Source: Mya arenaria
Taxonomy: Eukaryota > Mollusca > Bivalvia > Myida > Myidae
Length of the DNA: 64,000 nucleotides
Assembly: GCF_026914265.1 (NCBI RefSeq)
Contig: NC_069135.1
Coordinates: 32,780,756-32,844,755, forward strand
Reading direction: 5' to 3'
In this document: positions 53,501-64,000 of the stretch, in pieces
Layout: every line of letters begins with the position of its first letter
How positions within the stretch are numbered: position 1 is the stretch's first letter
Made by a program: the position numbers and the translations under genes
The notes under the pieces: model-generated
What the model was told of the DNA's origin: nothing
Databases searched by the model: none
Seen by the model: only the letters and a program-made list of their open reading frames with translations

Positions 53501-56500
53501 TGAAGTTTATCAAATTAAATTGTAAGAAAAAAAAATCTGTTCCATTAGTTGTAAATATCATTATATTCTGTCAAAAGCTCACTCTGCTGAAAAACATGTT
53601 ATAGCTGCACTCTCACAGATTACTGTTTTGACAACTTTTTTTATTTTTTGTCTTGGAATGAGCCAATTTTTGTGTAAATATCGGAAAACCGGTGATATAA
53701 GACTGCTGACAAAGTATCAAATCACATTTTTAGCTCACCTGTCACTTTGTGACAAGGTGAGCTTTTGTGATCGCCTTTTGTCCGGCGTGCGGCGTGCGTC
53801 GTCCGTCAACAATTTACTTAAAAGACATCTCCTCCTTAACCGCTGGGCCAATATTAATAAAACTTCATAGGGATGTTCCTTGGGTGGTCTTCTATCAAAG
53901 TTGTTCAAAGAATTCAATTCCATGCAGAACTCTGGTTGCCATGGCAACCAAAAAGAAAAACTCCCAAACCACAAGGCTTAGGCCGTTGATATATGGTAGG
54001 TAGGATCACCAAATGGTCCTCTACCAAGATTGTTCAAATTATGGCCCTAGGGTCTAAATTGGCCCCGCCCAGGGGGGTCATGGGTTTTCTCTATATGTTT
54101 ATAGTGAAAACTCAAAAAATCTTCTCCTCTGAACTTTCTTGGCCTAGAGCTTAGATATTTGGCATGATTCATCGTCTAGTGGACCTCTACAAAGATTGTT
54201 CAAATTATGGCCCTGGGGTCAAATTGGCCCCGCCCCGGGGGGTCATGGGTTTTCTCTGTATGTTTATAGTGAAAACCTTAAAAAATCTTCTCCTCTGAAC
54301 TTACTTGGCCTAGAGGTTAGATATTTGGCATGATTCATCATCTAGTGGACCTCTACAAAGTTTGTTCAAATTATGGCCCTTGGGTCAAAATTGGCCCCGT
54401 CCCGGGGGGGTCATGGATTTTCTCTATATGTTTATAGTGAAAACTTCAAAAATCTTCTCCTCTGAACTTACTTGGCCTAGAGCTTAGATATTTGGCATGA
54501 TTCATCGTCTAGTGGACCTCTACAAAGTTTGTTCAAATTATGGCCCTGGGGTCAAAATTGGCCCCGCCCCGGGGGGTCATGGGTATTCTCTATATGTTTC
54601 GAGTTAAAACTTCAAAAATCTTCTTCTTTGAACTTACTTGGCCTAGAGCTTAGATATTTGGCATGATTCATCATCTAGTGGACCTCTACAAAGTTTGTTC
54701 AAATTATGGCCCTTGGATCAAAATTGGCCCCGCCCCGGGGGGTCATGGGTTTTCTCTATATGTTTATAGTGAAAACCTTAAAAAATCTTCTCCTCTGAAC
54801 TTACTTGGCCTAGAGCTTAGATATTTGGCATGATTCATTGTCTAGTGGACCTTTACAAAGATTGTTCAAATTATGGCCTTGGGGTCAAAATTGGCCCCGC
54901 CCTGGGGGTCATGGGTTTTCTCTATATGTTTATAGTGAAAACTTCAAAAATCTTCTTCTCTGAACTAAATTGGCCTAGAGCTTAGACATTTGGCATGATT
55001 CATCATCTAGTGGACCTCTGCAAAGTTTGTTCAAATTATGGCCCTTGGGTCAAAATTGGCCCCGCCCCGGGGGGTCATGGGTTTTCTCTATATGTTTATA
55101 GTGAAAACCTTAAAAAATCTTCTCCTCTGAACTTTCTTGGCCTAGAGCTTAGATATTTGGCATGATTCATCGTCTAGTGGACCTCTACAAAGTTTGTTCA
55201 AATTATGGCCCTTGGGTCAAAATTGGCCCCGTCCCGGGGAGTCATGGGTTTTCTCTATATGTTTATAGTGAAAACTTAAAAAATCTTCTCCTCTGAACTT
55301 ACTTGGCCTAGAGCTTAGATATTTGGCATGATTCATCGTCTAGTGGACCTCTACAAAGTTTGTTCAAATTATTGCCCTGGGGTCAAAATTGGCCCCGCCC
55401 CGGGGGGTCATGGGTATTCTCTATATGTTTATAGTTAAAACTTCAAAAATCTTCTCCTCTTAACTTACTTGGACTAGAGCTTAGATATTTGGCATGATTC
55501 ATCGTCTCTACAAAGATTGTTCAAATTATGGCCCTGGGGTCACCACCCAAGCGGTCATGGGTTTCCTTATATATGATGAAAACTTAAAAAATCTTCTTCT
55601 CCGAAACCAAAAGGCGAAGGCCTTAAATATTTGGTATGAAGCATCGTTTATCGGACTACTATTAAGATTGTTCAAACTTTAGCCCTGGGGTCAAAATTGG
55701 CCACGCCCCGTGTTCATAGGCTTAGGTTTTCAATATTTGTATATAATGGAAGAATGTACAATATATGACAGGTGAGCGATTCAGGGCCATTTGGCCCTCT
55801 TGTTTCATATTAATGTTTGAAAATTAATGTTTTATGGCTTAAGCCTTATAAATGCTGTAAGAAAATTGCATAAAACATCCATTTTAAAAATTAATACGAA
55901 AACCTGCGGTCTGATTTTTTGTCAACAGTCTTATATCACTTGTTTCCATGCATTTTCTGCGAAAATTGGCTAGTTCCAAGATATGAAAGTTCAAGTTGTC
56001 AAAATGTTCAATCTGTGAGAGTGCACCTTTAAGGCTTTACTCATCCTAGTTGCATTTACCCATATAATCATGATAAAAAGGATTTCCCTACTAGAACAAT
56101 CAAATGTTTGGTTTATTTTTCCAGGACAATACGAGCTTGGTGAGATAGATGAGAACAGTGTTCGACTCAAAAGGCAGGATATTGCAAACATGTTAGATAA
56201 AGAGACTCTCAAGGTGAAAATCATTTCTAATCATTTCTTTTGATATGGTTGTGTTTCATGCTTCTCAAAAGACCTGACTTACAATGTCATGTTAGATTGT
56301 ACTTAGAAAGATATACCAATGGCTAAGAAAGAATCCCATACATGTAAACTACCAAATTTTACATGTTAACTTTAAATCTAAACCTTTTCACCATGTTAAT
56401 GGCAATCAGTCTAAACCTATTCATAGCTCATGTTCTCTCCATCTGTCTAAAGCTATTTATAGCTCATGTTCTCTGCATCTGTCTAAAGCTATATATAGCT

Positions 56501-59432
56501 CATGTTCTCTGCATCGGTTTAAAGCTATTTATAGCCCATGTTCTCTGCATCTGTCTAAAGCTATTTATAGCTCATGTTCTCTGCATCTGTCTAAAGCTAT
56601 ATATATATATATAGCTCATGTTCTCTGCATCTGTCTAAAGCTATTTATAGCTCATGTTCTCTGCATCGGTTTAAAACTATTTATAGCTAATGTTCTCTGC
56701 ATCTGTCTAAAGCTATTTATAGCTCATGTTCTAAAACTATTTATGGCTCATGTTCTCTCTAATTTATAATTGATGTTTTACTTAGATACAGTCTTTGTTG
56801 TATTACACAGAATTAGAGGCACCATTCATAACAAAGTTGTTTCATTTCAGAACGATACCCAAGTTGAAAGAATACTCCAGCTTAGCTTTTTTTTGATTCT
56901 TCAAAATGACTGGGACATAATGTAAGTATCTGACAGCCAAGTATAAAGGTTTATTGTTTTCTTTACCATAAATGGAAGAAAGTATCAAAATCACCTCGAG
57001 CTGATGACCTGCAAGTTGTACATGTCTTGACCAAGACAGAGATGGTAGACTGAGAAAAAGCATTTTTACTGACTTCCGATTTTGTACATCTAAATTTAAT
57101 TTACATGTGTAGCTATTCTTGGAATCTTTATGATATTCTACTCATTTGCAATTTTATGTCCTTATGTACCGTACTCTTTATAGTTCACTGAATACTGGTT
57201 AAACTTATTAAGTGTTGGCTGCATGGCCCTTGTAAAAAAATACTTTATTTGTTTGTAATTATTCAGGGTTCTCAATAAGTTTCAGTTGAACCATCTCAAA
57301 AAGTAAAGTAACCGACCAGATTCTACATATTCTACTTAAAATTCATTTAGTTTTACAAATATGAACTGGCCCAATTGCCATTTGAACCGTCCATTTTCGC
57401 CGGCAGCCGGTTCTTGAGAACACTGATTATAAAATGCATTTCAACCTGAACAACACTGACTGTTTCAGGGCTTTCCAGTCTAATGGTGAAAAAGCTGTGC
57501 TTTCGATGGAGGTTGAAGAATTAGAGTGTCGCTATGGCAACCTGCCCCTCTCCAGCCGGATCTTGTTGGCCCTGTACAAGGTTTTATATGGGCTTGGTCT
57601 GCTTCTTATGTGTAAGTGGTTGAAAATGAGACTTGTGGTGTCCTATGGCAATTGACCATTGACATGATGCTGAACCACCAAAGTCACCATGTTATAAACA
57701 TTCAACAAATGGGGGGATTTACAAGTCACTTAACATGGATTTATTTATATATTTTTGTTGAACAAATAAGGTAATTAGTGAGGGCTGTTGTAAACCAATT
57801 TAGGGATGTGTCAATTTGTATTATGGGATATCACATACTCATTGGTTGATCTAGGCAACACAAAATAGCCCATGAATTTATTTGTGAGCAGTGATGAATG
57901 CAAATGAAAACATTGCAAAAATCACTTAACTCGGACTGGCAATGTCTGTGATGATCGCTACTAGAGTTGAGAGTTTAAATAGTGCGGAGTTGTACATAAG
58001 CATGACGATTTTGCATATATATTGCAAATTATCCAATTTGAAGTATGAGCACTTTAAAATGACGGAAATTTTAATTTAGTTTATTTTTATTTCATGAATA
58101 TTTGTGTGTGTGTAAGTATTGGAATATAACTTTGGAAACTTAAAACCAACCAAAAATAACGAAAGTATAGAACTGTCTCAAAAAGTTGAAAACCTCTTGG
58201 CTAGGCTTGTTGAAACATCATTGACATTAATATCTGGCACGGTAACAAATGGTTATTATTTTCAGGTGTGTTTGTTGGTGTACTGGGGATCTACTACCTG
58301 CGATGGATGAACAAGAAGAAAGAGAAGGAACAACAGAGGGTCTATGAGATGGTGGAGAAAATCATTGGTAAGGCAGGGCTTCCACAGTGTGTGTATATGT
58401 ATATATGATAAATTGCGTCATAAATGCTACGTCGGAAGGCAATATTTTGATTTGAAAAAATACTTTAAACGAAGATAACTTCACGATTTCTTCACCATTT
58501 TAAATGCAACATAGCACGGTCTACGCCACTTACGGAGCCTTGTCTTCGGTCTTTTACCAGAGTTTGATTGAGGGTTTATTTTTTTTAAACACTTCGAAAA
58601 ACCTTTTCACAATACGGCCGTCTGACGGAGCACTGTCAATACATTATTCTGGAAACTAATAAACTGATAAAACTAATGACCTTATCAAATTTTGGTAATG
58701 AAACAAATGTGGGGCTCTTTAAGCTTTTTAGACTGCCCTTTGTTTCATTTAAAATGGAGTTGTAAAAGAAAAGTTATCTTTGTTTTAAGTCTTTATTTTA
58801 AGCAAAATGATGCCTTCCGACGTAGTATATATGACGTAATTTATCATGTGGTATACACACACTGTTCCAATACAGTCCAAAACCCGTGAGTTTATCACTC
58901 TTCTCAAGATTCAAATAAGATTTTCAAAAGTCATCATCTGTTTTTTAGGCGCATGATCTTTCTTCGTAAGTCATGTTTCAGATACCAGGTTGACATTTAC
59001 AAAGCTTTAAATAGTTTTTTTAAACAATTCACACTTAAGGTATATTACTCTTCACTATCCCAAAGCTAAGTCCAATTTCTACCATCAAATCATGTTTGTT
59101 TTTACTCCTAAAATTAGTCTTGAGAAACTGAGTAAAACATATGAATAATTGTGTTTGACATTCATGTTACCTTGTGAAGCTTGGTACCAATATTGAGAAG
59201 AGTGGTTTAATAATAATATTATTAATAAGGCCTAAAAAAAAAAATTGTTTGGTTAGGGTTACATCCTTTTCAAAAATAGGTAGGGTAGGTAGGCTTTTTA
59301 TTTTTTTTTATTTTTTTTTTTTATTAGGCTTTATATAAGAATGTCATTTTCATCATTGGAGAATGGTGTTAAAGTTATCTTCTGTATAAGCATCTAAGGT
59401 TTTAAACTACATATTGAAAAGCAAAAAAAAAA

Positions 59433-59463
<31 letters not shown>

Positions 59464-62400
59464 CATATTTTTTTTTCAAACTGACTATAGAAACGTTAGG
59501 GTCGGCGCCTATTCCGTAGGTAGGGTCGGGTAACCCGAACCAAATGTATTTTTTTTTTAGGCCTAATAATAATAATAATAATAATATCTTTATTTAGAAA
59601 AGGTATGTACACATTATGACATAATTACAGGTTCAACCATAACAACATCATATTTACAATGTGGCCTTCTATGGAAAAAAACCCAACAAAAACAAAATGC
59701 AATTGGTAAATCATAAAACATCTGCATCACACTTATAAATTAGGATGAGTTCGCAAGCCCTGTTCTGGTAAAATGCATCTAGTGCTTGCTCAGATTCTGC
59801 ATTTTATATATCCTGGCATGTAAAACATGTATGTTACAATTCAGGCTTATTCACCTTAAAGACTAATTTGAATGACTATGATAATGTCAATTCACCTAAG
59901 ATAAGCAAGTCTCACCCCTGACTTGATGCCCTGTGTCTAAGCTTGAAGAAATAATCATCTGTGGTAATCGATTCCAGTGCTTATGCTTGGTAAACTTTTG
60001 AAAATGTTGTTACTGTTTTGCTATTTTGCAGAGATCCTGAAGGAGAATTTTGAGCTGTCTGAGAGAAAGAATGACCCAACAAATTATCCAACTTACATGG
60101 CTGTCCAGCACATAAGAGATCAGCTTATACCTGTGCCTAAAAGGTAGGGGCTTAGTAATCAAACTAGATTTTTAGCTTGACTATTCGAAGAATAGGTGGG
60201 CTATACTACTTGCCCCAGATTGACTATAAAACTTGGGTTAAAGTTTTAGGGCAGGTTGGGATATTTATAAATAACTTCTATACCCTTTGTTCAATTGACT
60301 TAATACTTCACACAGTTGTCCAGGACCATCGCACAATGAGGTTACATAACCCATATTATCCTTAATACAAGTTATGGCCCCTGATTGACTTATGTTAAAG
60401 TTTTAGGGCAGGTTAAAGTTTTAGGGCAAGTTGTGATTTTCACTTAAAACTCCAATACCATTCATTCAATTGACTTAATACTTCACACAGTTGTTCAGAG
60501 ACATCACATAATGAGGTTAGATAACTCCATATTATCTTTTATACAAATTATGGCCCCTGATTGACTATGGAACATAGGTTAAAGTTTTAGGGCAGGTTGG
60601 GATATTTATTAATAACTTCTATACCCTTCATTCAATTGACTTAATACTTCACACAATTGTTCAGGACCATCACCCAATGAGGTTACGTAACTCCATATCC
60701 TTAATACAAGTTATGCCCCCTGATTGACTTAGGTTAAAGTTTTAGGCAAGTAAAAGTTAAGGGCAAGTTGGGATTTTAATAAAAAAACTTCTATACCTTT
60801 CATTCAATGCACTTTATAAAATTCAAAATTATTTACTACCATCTTACAACAAGAAACATAACTCCATTTTAACCCGAAATACAAATTATGTCCCTTGAAT
60901 ATTTTTTTTAATTTCTTTTGACAGGCACATTTTTACATTAAATCTTAACCAGTTTTTTACCAAGGGAAAACAAGGAGGGCTATACTATATGGCCCTTGAA
61001 TTTTTTTTATTATTATTATTTTTTTAATTTTTTTTTAATTTCTTTTGAAAGGCATATTTGTATATTTTTTACCACATTTTCATAATGGGAAATCAAGTTA
61101 TTTGAATAACTTGCGTCATTTTTCGGGTGGTGGGAGGGCAGCATGAAAGTCACCTTATGTATTGAATAATTTTAGTTAGGTTCGACATAAACAGGCCAAA
61201 CTTGGTAATATTACATTGTTATTGTATTCAGTTCAAAGTCAAAGCGGCGAAGTCGAGCACGCTGTCTTACGACAGCTCTTGTTTTTTTTAACATATATGT
61301 ATTTATTAAGTGATTGTGAAACAAGTTATTGAACCATATTTCTTGGGCTGCATTTACAAGAAAACAACAACTTTAAGTTTATAACTCTTTGTCCCAAAAT
61401 TTAAATCTTTTTGTCAATGCCTAGATTACATGTTTTAGTTTTGATGCAAAATGTAATGATCCCTTTTGATATGTTTCCTCTTCCTGTAGGCGCCTGTTGC
61501 AGTCGTTGTGGGAGGAAGCCGTAAAGTTCATCGAGACGAATGAGTCTCGTATACGAGTGGAGACGCAAGTTATTCAAGGAGAGGAGTTCAATGTCTGGAG
61601 GTGGCTTCAGGTATTCACACGTGGGTGGGGTAAAGGTGTTTACATTGTATTAAGGGTTTCAATTGTGTTGTTATACATAAAATATTAAAGACTTGATGAT
61701 ACTTAGCTTGTCATTAAGTATGGAATATACTTAAGAAGCTGTCTTAAAAAATATAAACACTTGTCTTTGAGGTTTTTTCTCTATTTCATAAATCAAGTTC
61801 AATAAATTCTGTATTGAATAACCATGAATGGGAATATCATAAGTACTAACTTGATGATTTATAGCACAAATTACTTGAATTGAAATGTTGCTATATAACA
61901 AGCATATATTATTACTCGTCTCGTCAAAAGTTAATACTGTATACACTAGTTACGAGGGTTGTTTCGGAGTTGCTGAATTAAAAAAAAATAATAAAACAAA
62001 TGAATTTTTTTGAGAAGGTTTGTTAATTAATGTTCAGATAGATTTGATCTGTGTCACATAAGTGTGTTGTCATGGATACCATAAATCTAGTTGAGCGTTT
62101 GATCAAATATGCTAATTTCCTCCCATCAAACTTGATTTCATTGGAACTTCGTTTGTACCATTTTAAACAGGATTTATTATTGAAATGTTAAAATTGCAAG
62201 CACTTACTAAACTAGTTGAGCGTTTGATCAAATATGCTAATTTCCTCCCATCAAACTTGCTTTCATTGGAACTTCATTTGTACCATTTTAAACAGGATTT
62301 ATTATTGAAATGTTAAAATTGCAAGCACTTACTAAACAACCCTCATATATAAAATGAACAATTATGTACAATAGTTGCAAAATCGTGATCTTTATTAAGA

Positions 62401-64000
62401 TTGAATTTTTTGTACTGCAAAGTATAAATCATTGTACTTATGTCATTGGAAACAACTTTCATCTGCTTGCTTATCAACCTGTCTTAAATTATTATTTAAA
62501 TCTGTGTGTATAAATTTTGTTTTTTGTATTTTAGGCTATGCCAAATGGACACAAAATGTGGCAGGGACAAGGTTTGATATTTATGTGTTTTGATATGGCA
62601 ATTAAATTAAAGTTAGGTTTTGTTAATGATATAGTGTAGTTTGTATGAATTTGACAAACTGCTGACTGTATTTTCGTGAATCAATATCAAATGACTGTAT
62701 TTGGTATTAACATTCCTAATTGATTTATTACAATTATAACTACCATAGGGATGCAAATGGATGGCAAAATTGATAATGAGAAAGTCAATATTTTTTTGGA
62801 ATCGAATATTTGATCACCAAAATCAATCTTTAAGAAGATGCAAAATCTATTTTTATTCACTTTAGTATTAGCAAGGGCCTTTTAACCCTTCTTCGTTGAC
62901 ACTAATAAGCTTCTTCCCCAAGCAACAAACCCTTATTTGCTTTCAAACAAGTCTCTGAAATTCCCCATATTCAATAAAAAGCAAAATATATTTTAACAAA
63001 CATTAAACAAAATCGAATAATTTCAATTCCAATGTGTTCTTATTTGTTAACAATCCGTGGATAGATTGGGGAAGATCATAAATTCTTGATGATTTGCGCC
63101 GTTAAAGGGTTTTAAATGTCCGTATGTTGTTCAACAATATTCCTCAAGGCGCACATGCAATGTATTGTCATTCCATTAAAGCCTCTGTTATTAGGGGTGA
63201 TTCGTAAAAACAAGACAACTTGATACACAACAACACAGTTGCAGGCAAAAGGTTTATTATTTTATTCATTCACCAACAAAAATAGAATATTTAAATATCA
63301 AATTTGACATTTCAAACAATCTATTGAATGTTCAAATATTTGTTTGCATCCATAACGATAAGTAATAAAAAGAATTAATGAAATTTCAGCGTTTGGGGAG
63401 ACTAGCCAGAACAACGTGAACAGTCTGCCTTATGGTCCCACGCCATGTCTCAAAGTCAGGAACATGTTTGATGCCAACGTGTGAGTAATCAATTTCTGGT
63501 CATGAATTGTGCCCAATCAAGCAGAGCTTGGTGTTTGAAAGCATTTTCATCTAATCGTGAAAGCTATTGTAAGTCACGTTAAGACTCTTGTTTGGGTACA
63601 TGAAATAATGCTTATGGTGTAAGATTTTTTTTTACGTACAACGAGAAAGTAAATACAGTAAAACTGCGATCGCTCGAGGTCGCAGGGGACTGAGCCTTAA
63701 CCTCGAGGGAACCGATGTTTCGAACGACCCTATTTTCAATTCTCCAGTCTGTTATGAAATATACTTCAGTGTATTTTAAGTATGAAGTAGTCTGTTAACT
63801 AAGACACCAATTATGTGTTGCATTGTGGAAATCGCTCATATGTTCAAAGGCTGTCGTTTACTATATGTATACTATATATGAAATGTAAAAGAAAAATCAT
63901 TAAATCAATAAATCGATTTTTTTTACAAATTGGCCATATTGTAAAGCAAAGTGACAAAATGGAATTCTTTTCAGAGATTCAGATGTTGGATCGATATATT
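50585..64000 (+). CDS. LEMD3: LEM-domain inner nuclear membrane protein (MAN1/LEMD2 family), incomplete at right edge
   Basis: Exons: 50585-51350, 52603-52634, 53165-53252, 56125-56213, 56851-56921, 57469-57611, 58266-58367, 60032-60143, 61490-61610, 62535-62571, 63390-63480, and 63975 onward. Every junction is GT-AG and phases match, giving about 559 residues in the window. Residues 1-45 form a LEM-type helix-extension-helix (EFKRFGETIKLP, KKKRPILLKKLN), which in the family binds BAF. A long polar, acidic linker follows (DEDEEEENE). TM1 is about 219-238 and TM2 about 385-407. The MSC domain follows TM2 (QQRVYEMVEKI, HIRDQLIPVPKR, WEEAVKFIETNESRIRVE, FNVWRWLQ). Exons 10-11 (MWQGQAFGE, TPCLKVRNMFD) match the segment leading into the MAN1 RNA-recognition-like domain, so I favour MAN1 (LEMD3); the short N-terminal half is more like LEMD2. 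The start ATGGCGGAT has a good context. Introns are packed with repeats. Confidence 0.93.
51351..52602. other. Intron 1 of the LEM-domain gene
   Basis: Begins GTAAAT and ends TTTACAG. No repeat or RNA gene is recognised. Confidence 0.6.
52830..53075 (-). repeat. Dispersed repeat end in intron 2
   Basis: AACGTCAATTCCATGATCCG followed by CCCCTGG closes a decayed repeat starting around a GGGGAGGGATTAAAATCGT phrase. Related ends occur near 37718 and, inverted, near 11846. Family not resolved. Confidence 0.35.
53603..56028. mobile_element. TTAA foldback element in intron 3, split by a Helentron-like insertion
   Basis: The left part 53603-53730 and right part 55804-56028 together make one foldback element with AGCTGCACTCTCACAG and GTGAGAGTGCACCT ends. 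TTAA is intact at the right and reads TTAT at the left. The interruption falls after a TTTT run, before CATATT. Confidence 0.8.
53731..55800 (+). mobile_element. Helentron-like element, family B, with about ten 166-bp core units
   Basis: It starts TAGCTCACCTGTCACTTTGT in a T-run, then GTCCGGCGTGCGGCGTGCGT. Core units of about 166 bp contain CTTGGCCTAGAGCTTAGATA, TTATGGCCCTTGGGTCAAAA and a strongly GC-rich GGCCCCGCCCCGGGGGGTCA; the phrase TTGGCATGATTCAT recurs near 54159, 54325, 54492, 54658, 54825, 54990, 55157, 55323 and 55489. The right end is TGACAGGTGAGCG (inverse of the start), hairpin AGGGCCATTTGGCCCT, then CTTG. The structure is complete and matches the Helentron-associated pattern well. 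Confidence 0.8.
56413..56755. repeat. 36-bp minisatellite in intron 4
   Basis: About nine copies of CTATTTATAGCTCATGTTCT plus CTGCATCTGTCTAAAG, with variants CTATATATAG and ATCGGTTTAA. Because 36 is a multiple of three, the repeat yields an open frame with a 12-residue periodic pattern that is not a gene. Confidence 0.85.
58388..58860. mobile_element. Foldback miniature element with GTGTATACC ends, copy 2 (intron 7)
   Basis: Shares GCTACGTCGGAAGGCAATAT, CTGACGGAGCACTGTCAA and CATGTGGTATACACAC with the copy at 15647-16066, and is similarly inverted about its centre. Its left terminus is less well kept. It lies only 20 bases after the exon 7 donor. Confidence 0.7.
59250..59670 (-). mobile_element. 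Inverted LINE 3' end and poly-T tract (intron 7)
   Basis: AATAATAATAATAATAATAT and CTTTATTTAGAAAAGG to TACAATGTGGCCTT (59565-59670) is the reverse of the LINE 3' end at 47499. To its left, 59220-59560 holds long T-runs and a phrase with GGTAGGTAGGC and its echo GTAGGTAGGGTCGGGT bounded by GGCCTAA-like sequence on both sides (TAAGGCCTAAAAAA and TTTTAGGCCTAATAA), possibly a small palindromic insertion. Confidence 0.5.
60173..61284 (+). mobile_element. Helentron-like element, family A (intron 8)
   Basis: Starts TAGCTTGACTATTCGAAGAA in a T-run and ends GAAGTCGAGCACGCTGTCTT, hairpin GCTGTC/GACAGC, CTCTTG and T-run. AAGTTTTAGGGCAAGTTG-type phrases repeat in the core. It is the closest match to the copy at 4287-5190, sharing even the poly-T and GCATATTTGTATAT segments. 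Confidence 0.7.
61953..62345. mobile_element. mariner-type miniature element with internal 125-bp duplication (intron 9)
   Basis: The ends CGAGGGTTGTTT and AAACAACCCTCA are inverted repeats flanked by TA. Inside, a 125-bp segment starting CTAGTTGAGCGTTTGATCAA (62087 and 62212) is present twice in tandem with only a few differences. No transposase ORF is present. Confidence 0.7.
63655..63735 (+). mobile_element. pogo-type element left end (intron 11)
   Basis: TACAGTAAAACTGCGATCGC and TCGAGGTCGCAGGGGACTGA resemble pogo/Tigger termini. No matching right end was found before exon 12, so it is a fragment or diverged copy. Confidence 0.35.

Noticed and set aside
53731-55800. CRISPR-like regular spacing of repeats
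   Set aside because: Units are contiguous 166-bp tandem copies without unique spacers, in a eukaryotic intron.
56363-56614. Plus-strand frame with a 12-residue repeat
   Set aside because: A by-product of the 36-bp minisatellite in intron 4.
59430-59485. Long poly-T as a promoter or terminator element
   Set aside because: Simple homopolymer within intron 7 between repeat fragments; no adjacent polymerase III gene.

Overview
The window is animal nuclear DNA. Genes are split into short exons with GT-AG introns, the sequence is AT-rich, and repeats outweigh coding sequence. The repeat repertoire is what I would expect from a marine mollusc, most likely a bivalve: Helentron-like elements with tandem cores, foldback TTAA elements, pogo, hAT and mariner-type miniature elements, tRNA-headed SINEs, and LINEs ending in TCTA or ATT runs. 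The phylum is an inference; no rRNA or mitochondrial marker is present.

Two host genes can be reconstructed with confidence. On the minus strand, 40668-45861 holds a seven-exon REXO4-like DEDDh 3'-5' exonuclease (predicted ribosome-biogenesis nuclease, 543 residues). On the plus strand, from 50585 past the right edge, lies a LEM-domain inner nuclear membrane protein of the MAN1/LEMD2 family; eleven exons plus the start of a twelfth give about 559 residues. The genes are divergent and separated by about 4.7 kb of repeats, tandem duplications and LINE tails.

The left 40 kb is repeat-dominated, with decayed gene pieces. 698-7049 is a satellite of about 720-bp units, each carrying a foldback element and an open, splice-bounded exon-like segment. 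7341-9202 is a SERCA calcium-pump pseudogene fragment that still shows its exon-intron layout. 9203-20300 contains a Helentron-like element, long inverted-repeat elements, a 100-bp hairpin, a 225-residue Ser/Gln-rich ORF (14491-15169, minus) and two ACGT-rich miniature elements. 21327-23453 holds three exons of an immunoglobulin-domain gene, apparently decaying. 23483-25265 is a pogo-type element containing a hAT element. 25458-31025 is mostly Helentron-like and foldback elements. 31685-34435 is a 5'-truncated LINE with a pogo-type element inserted. 34713-40667 is mostly repeat debris.

The most interesting pattern is a shared grammar across several otherwise unrelated repeats (A, B and C families below): they start TAGCT in a T-run, carry a subterminal inverted copy of their 5' end, then a GC-rich hairpin, and end CTTG in a T-run, often around a 146-166 bp tandem core. 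This matches Helentron-associated elements, and two nested insertions show the T-run target directly.
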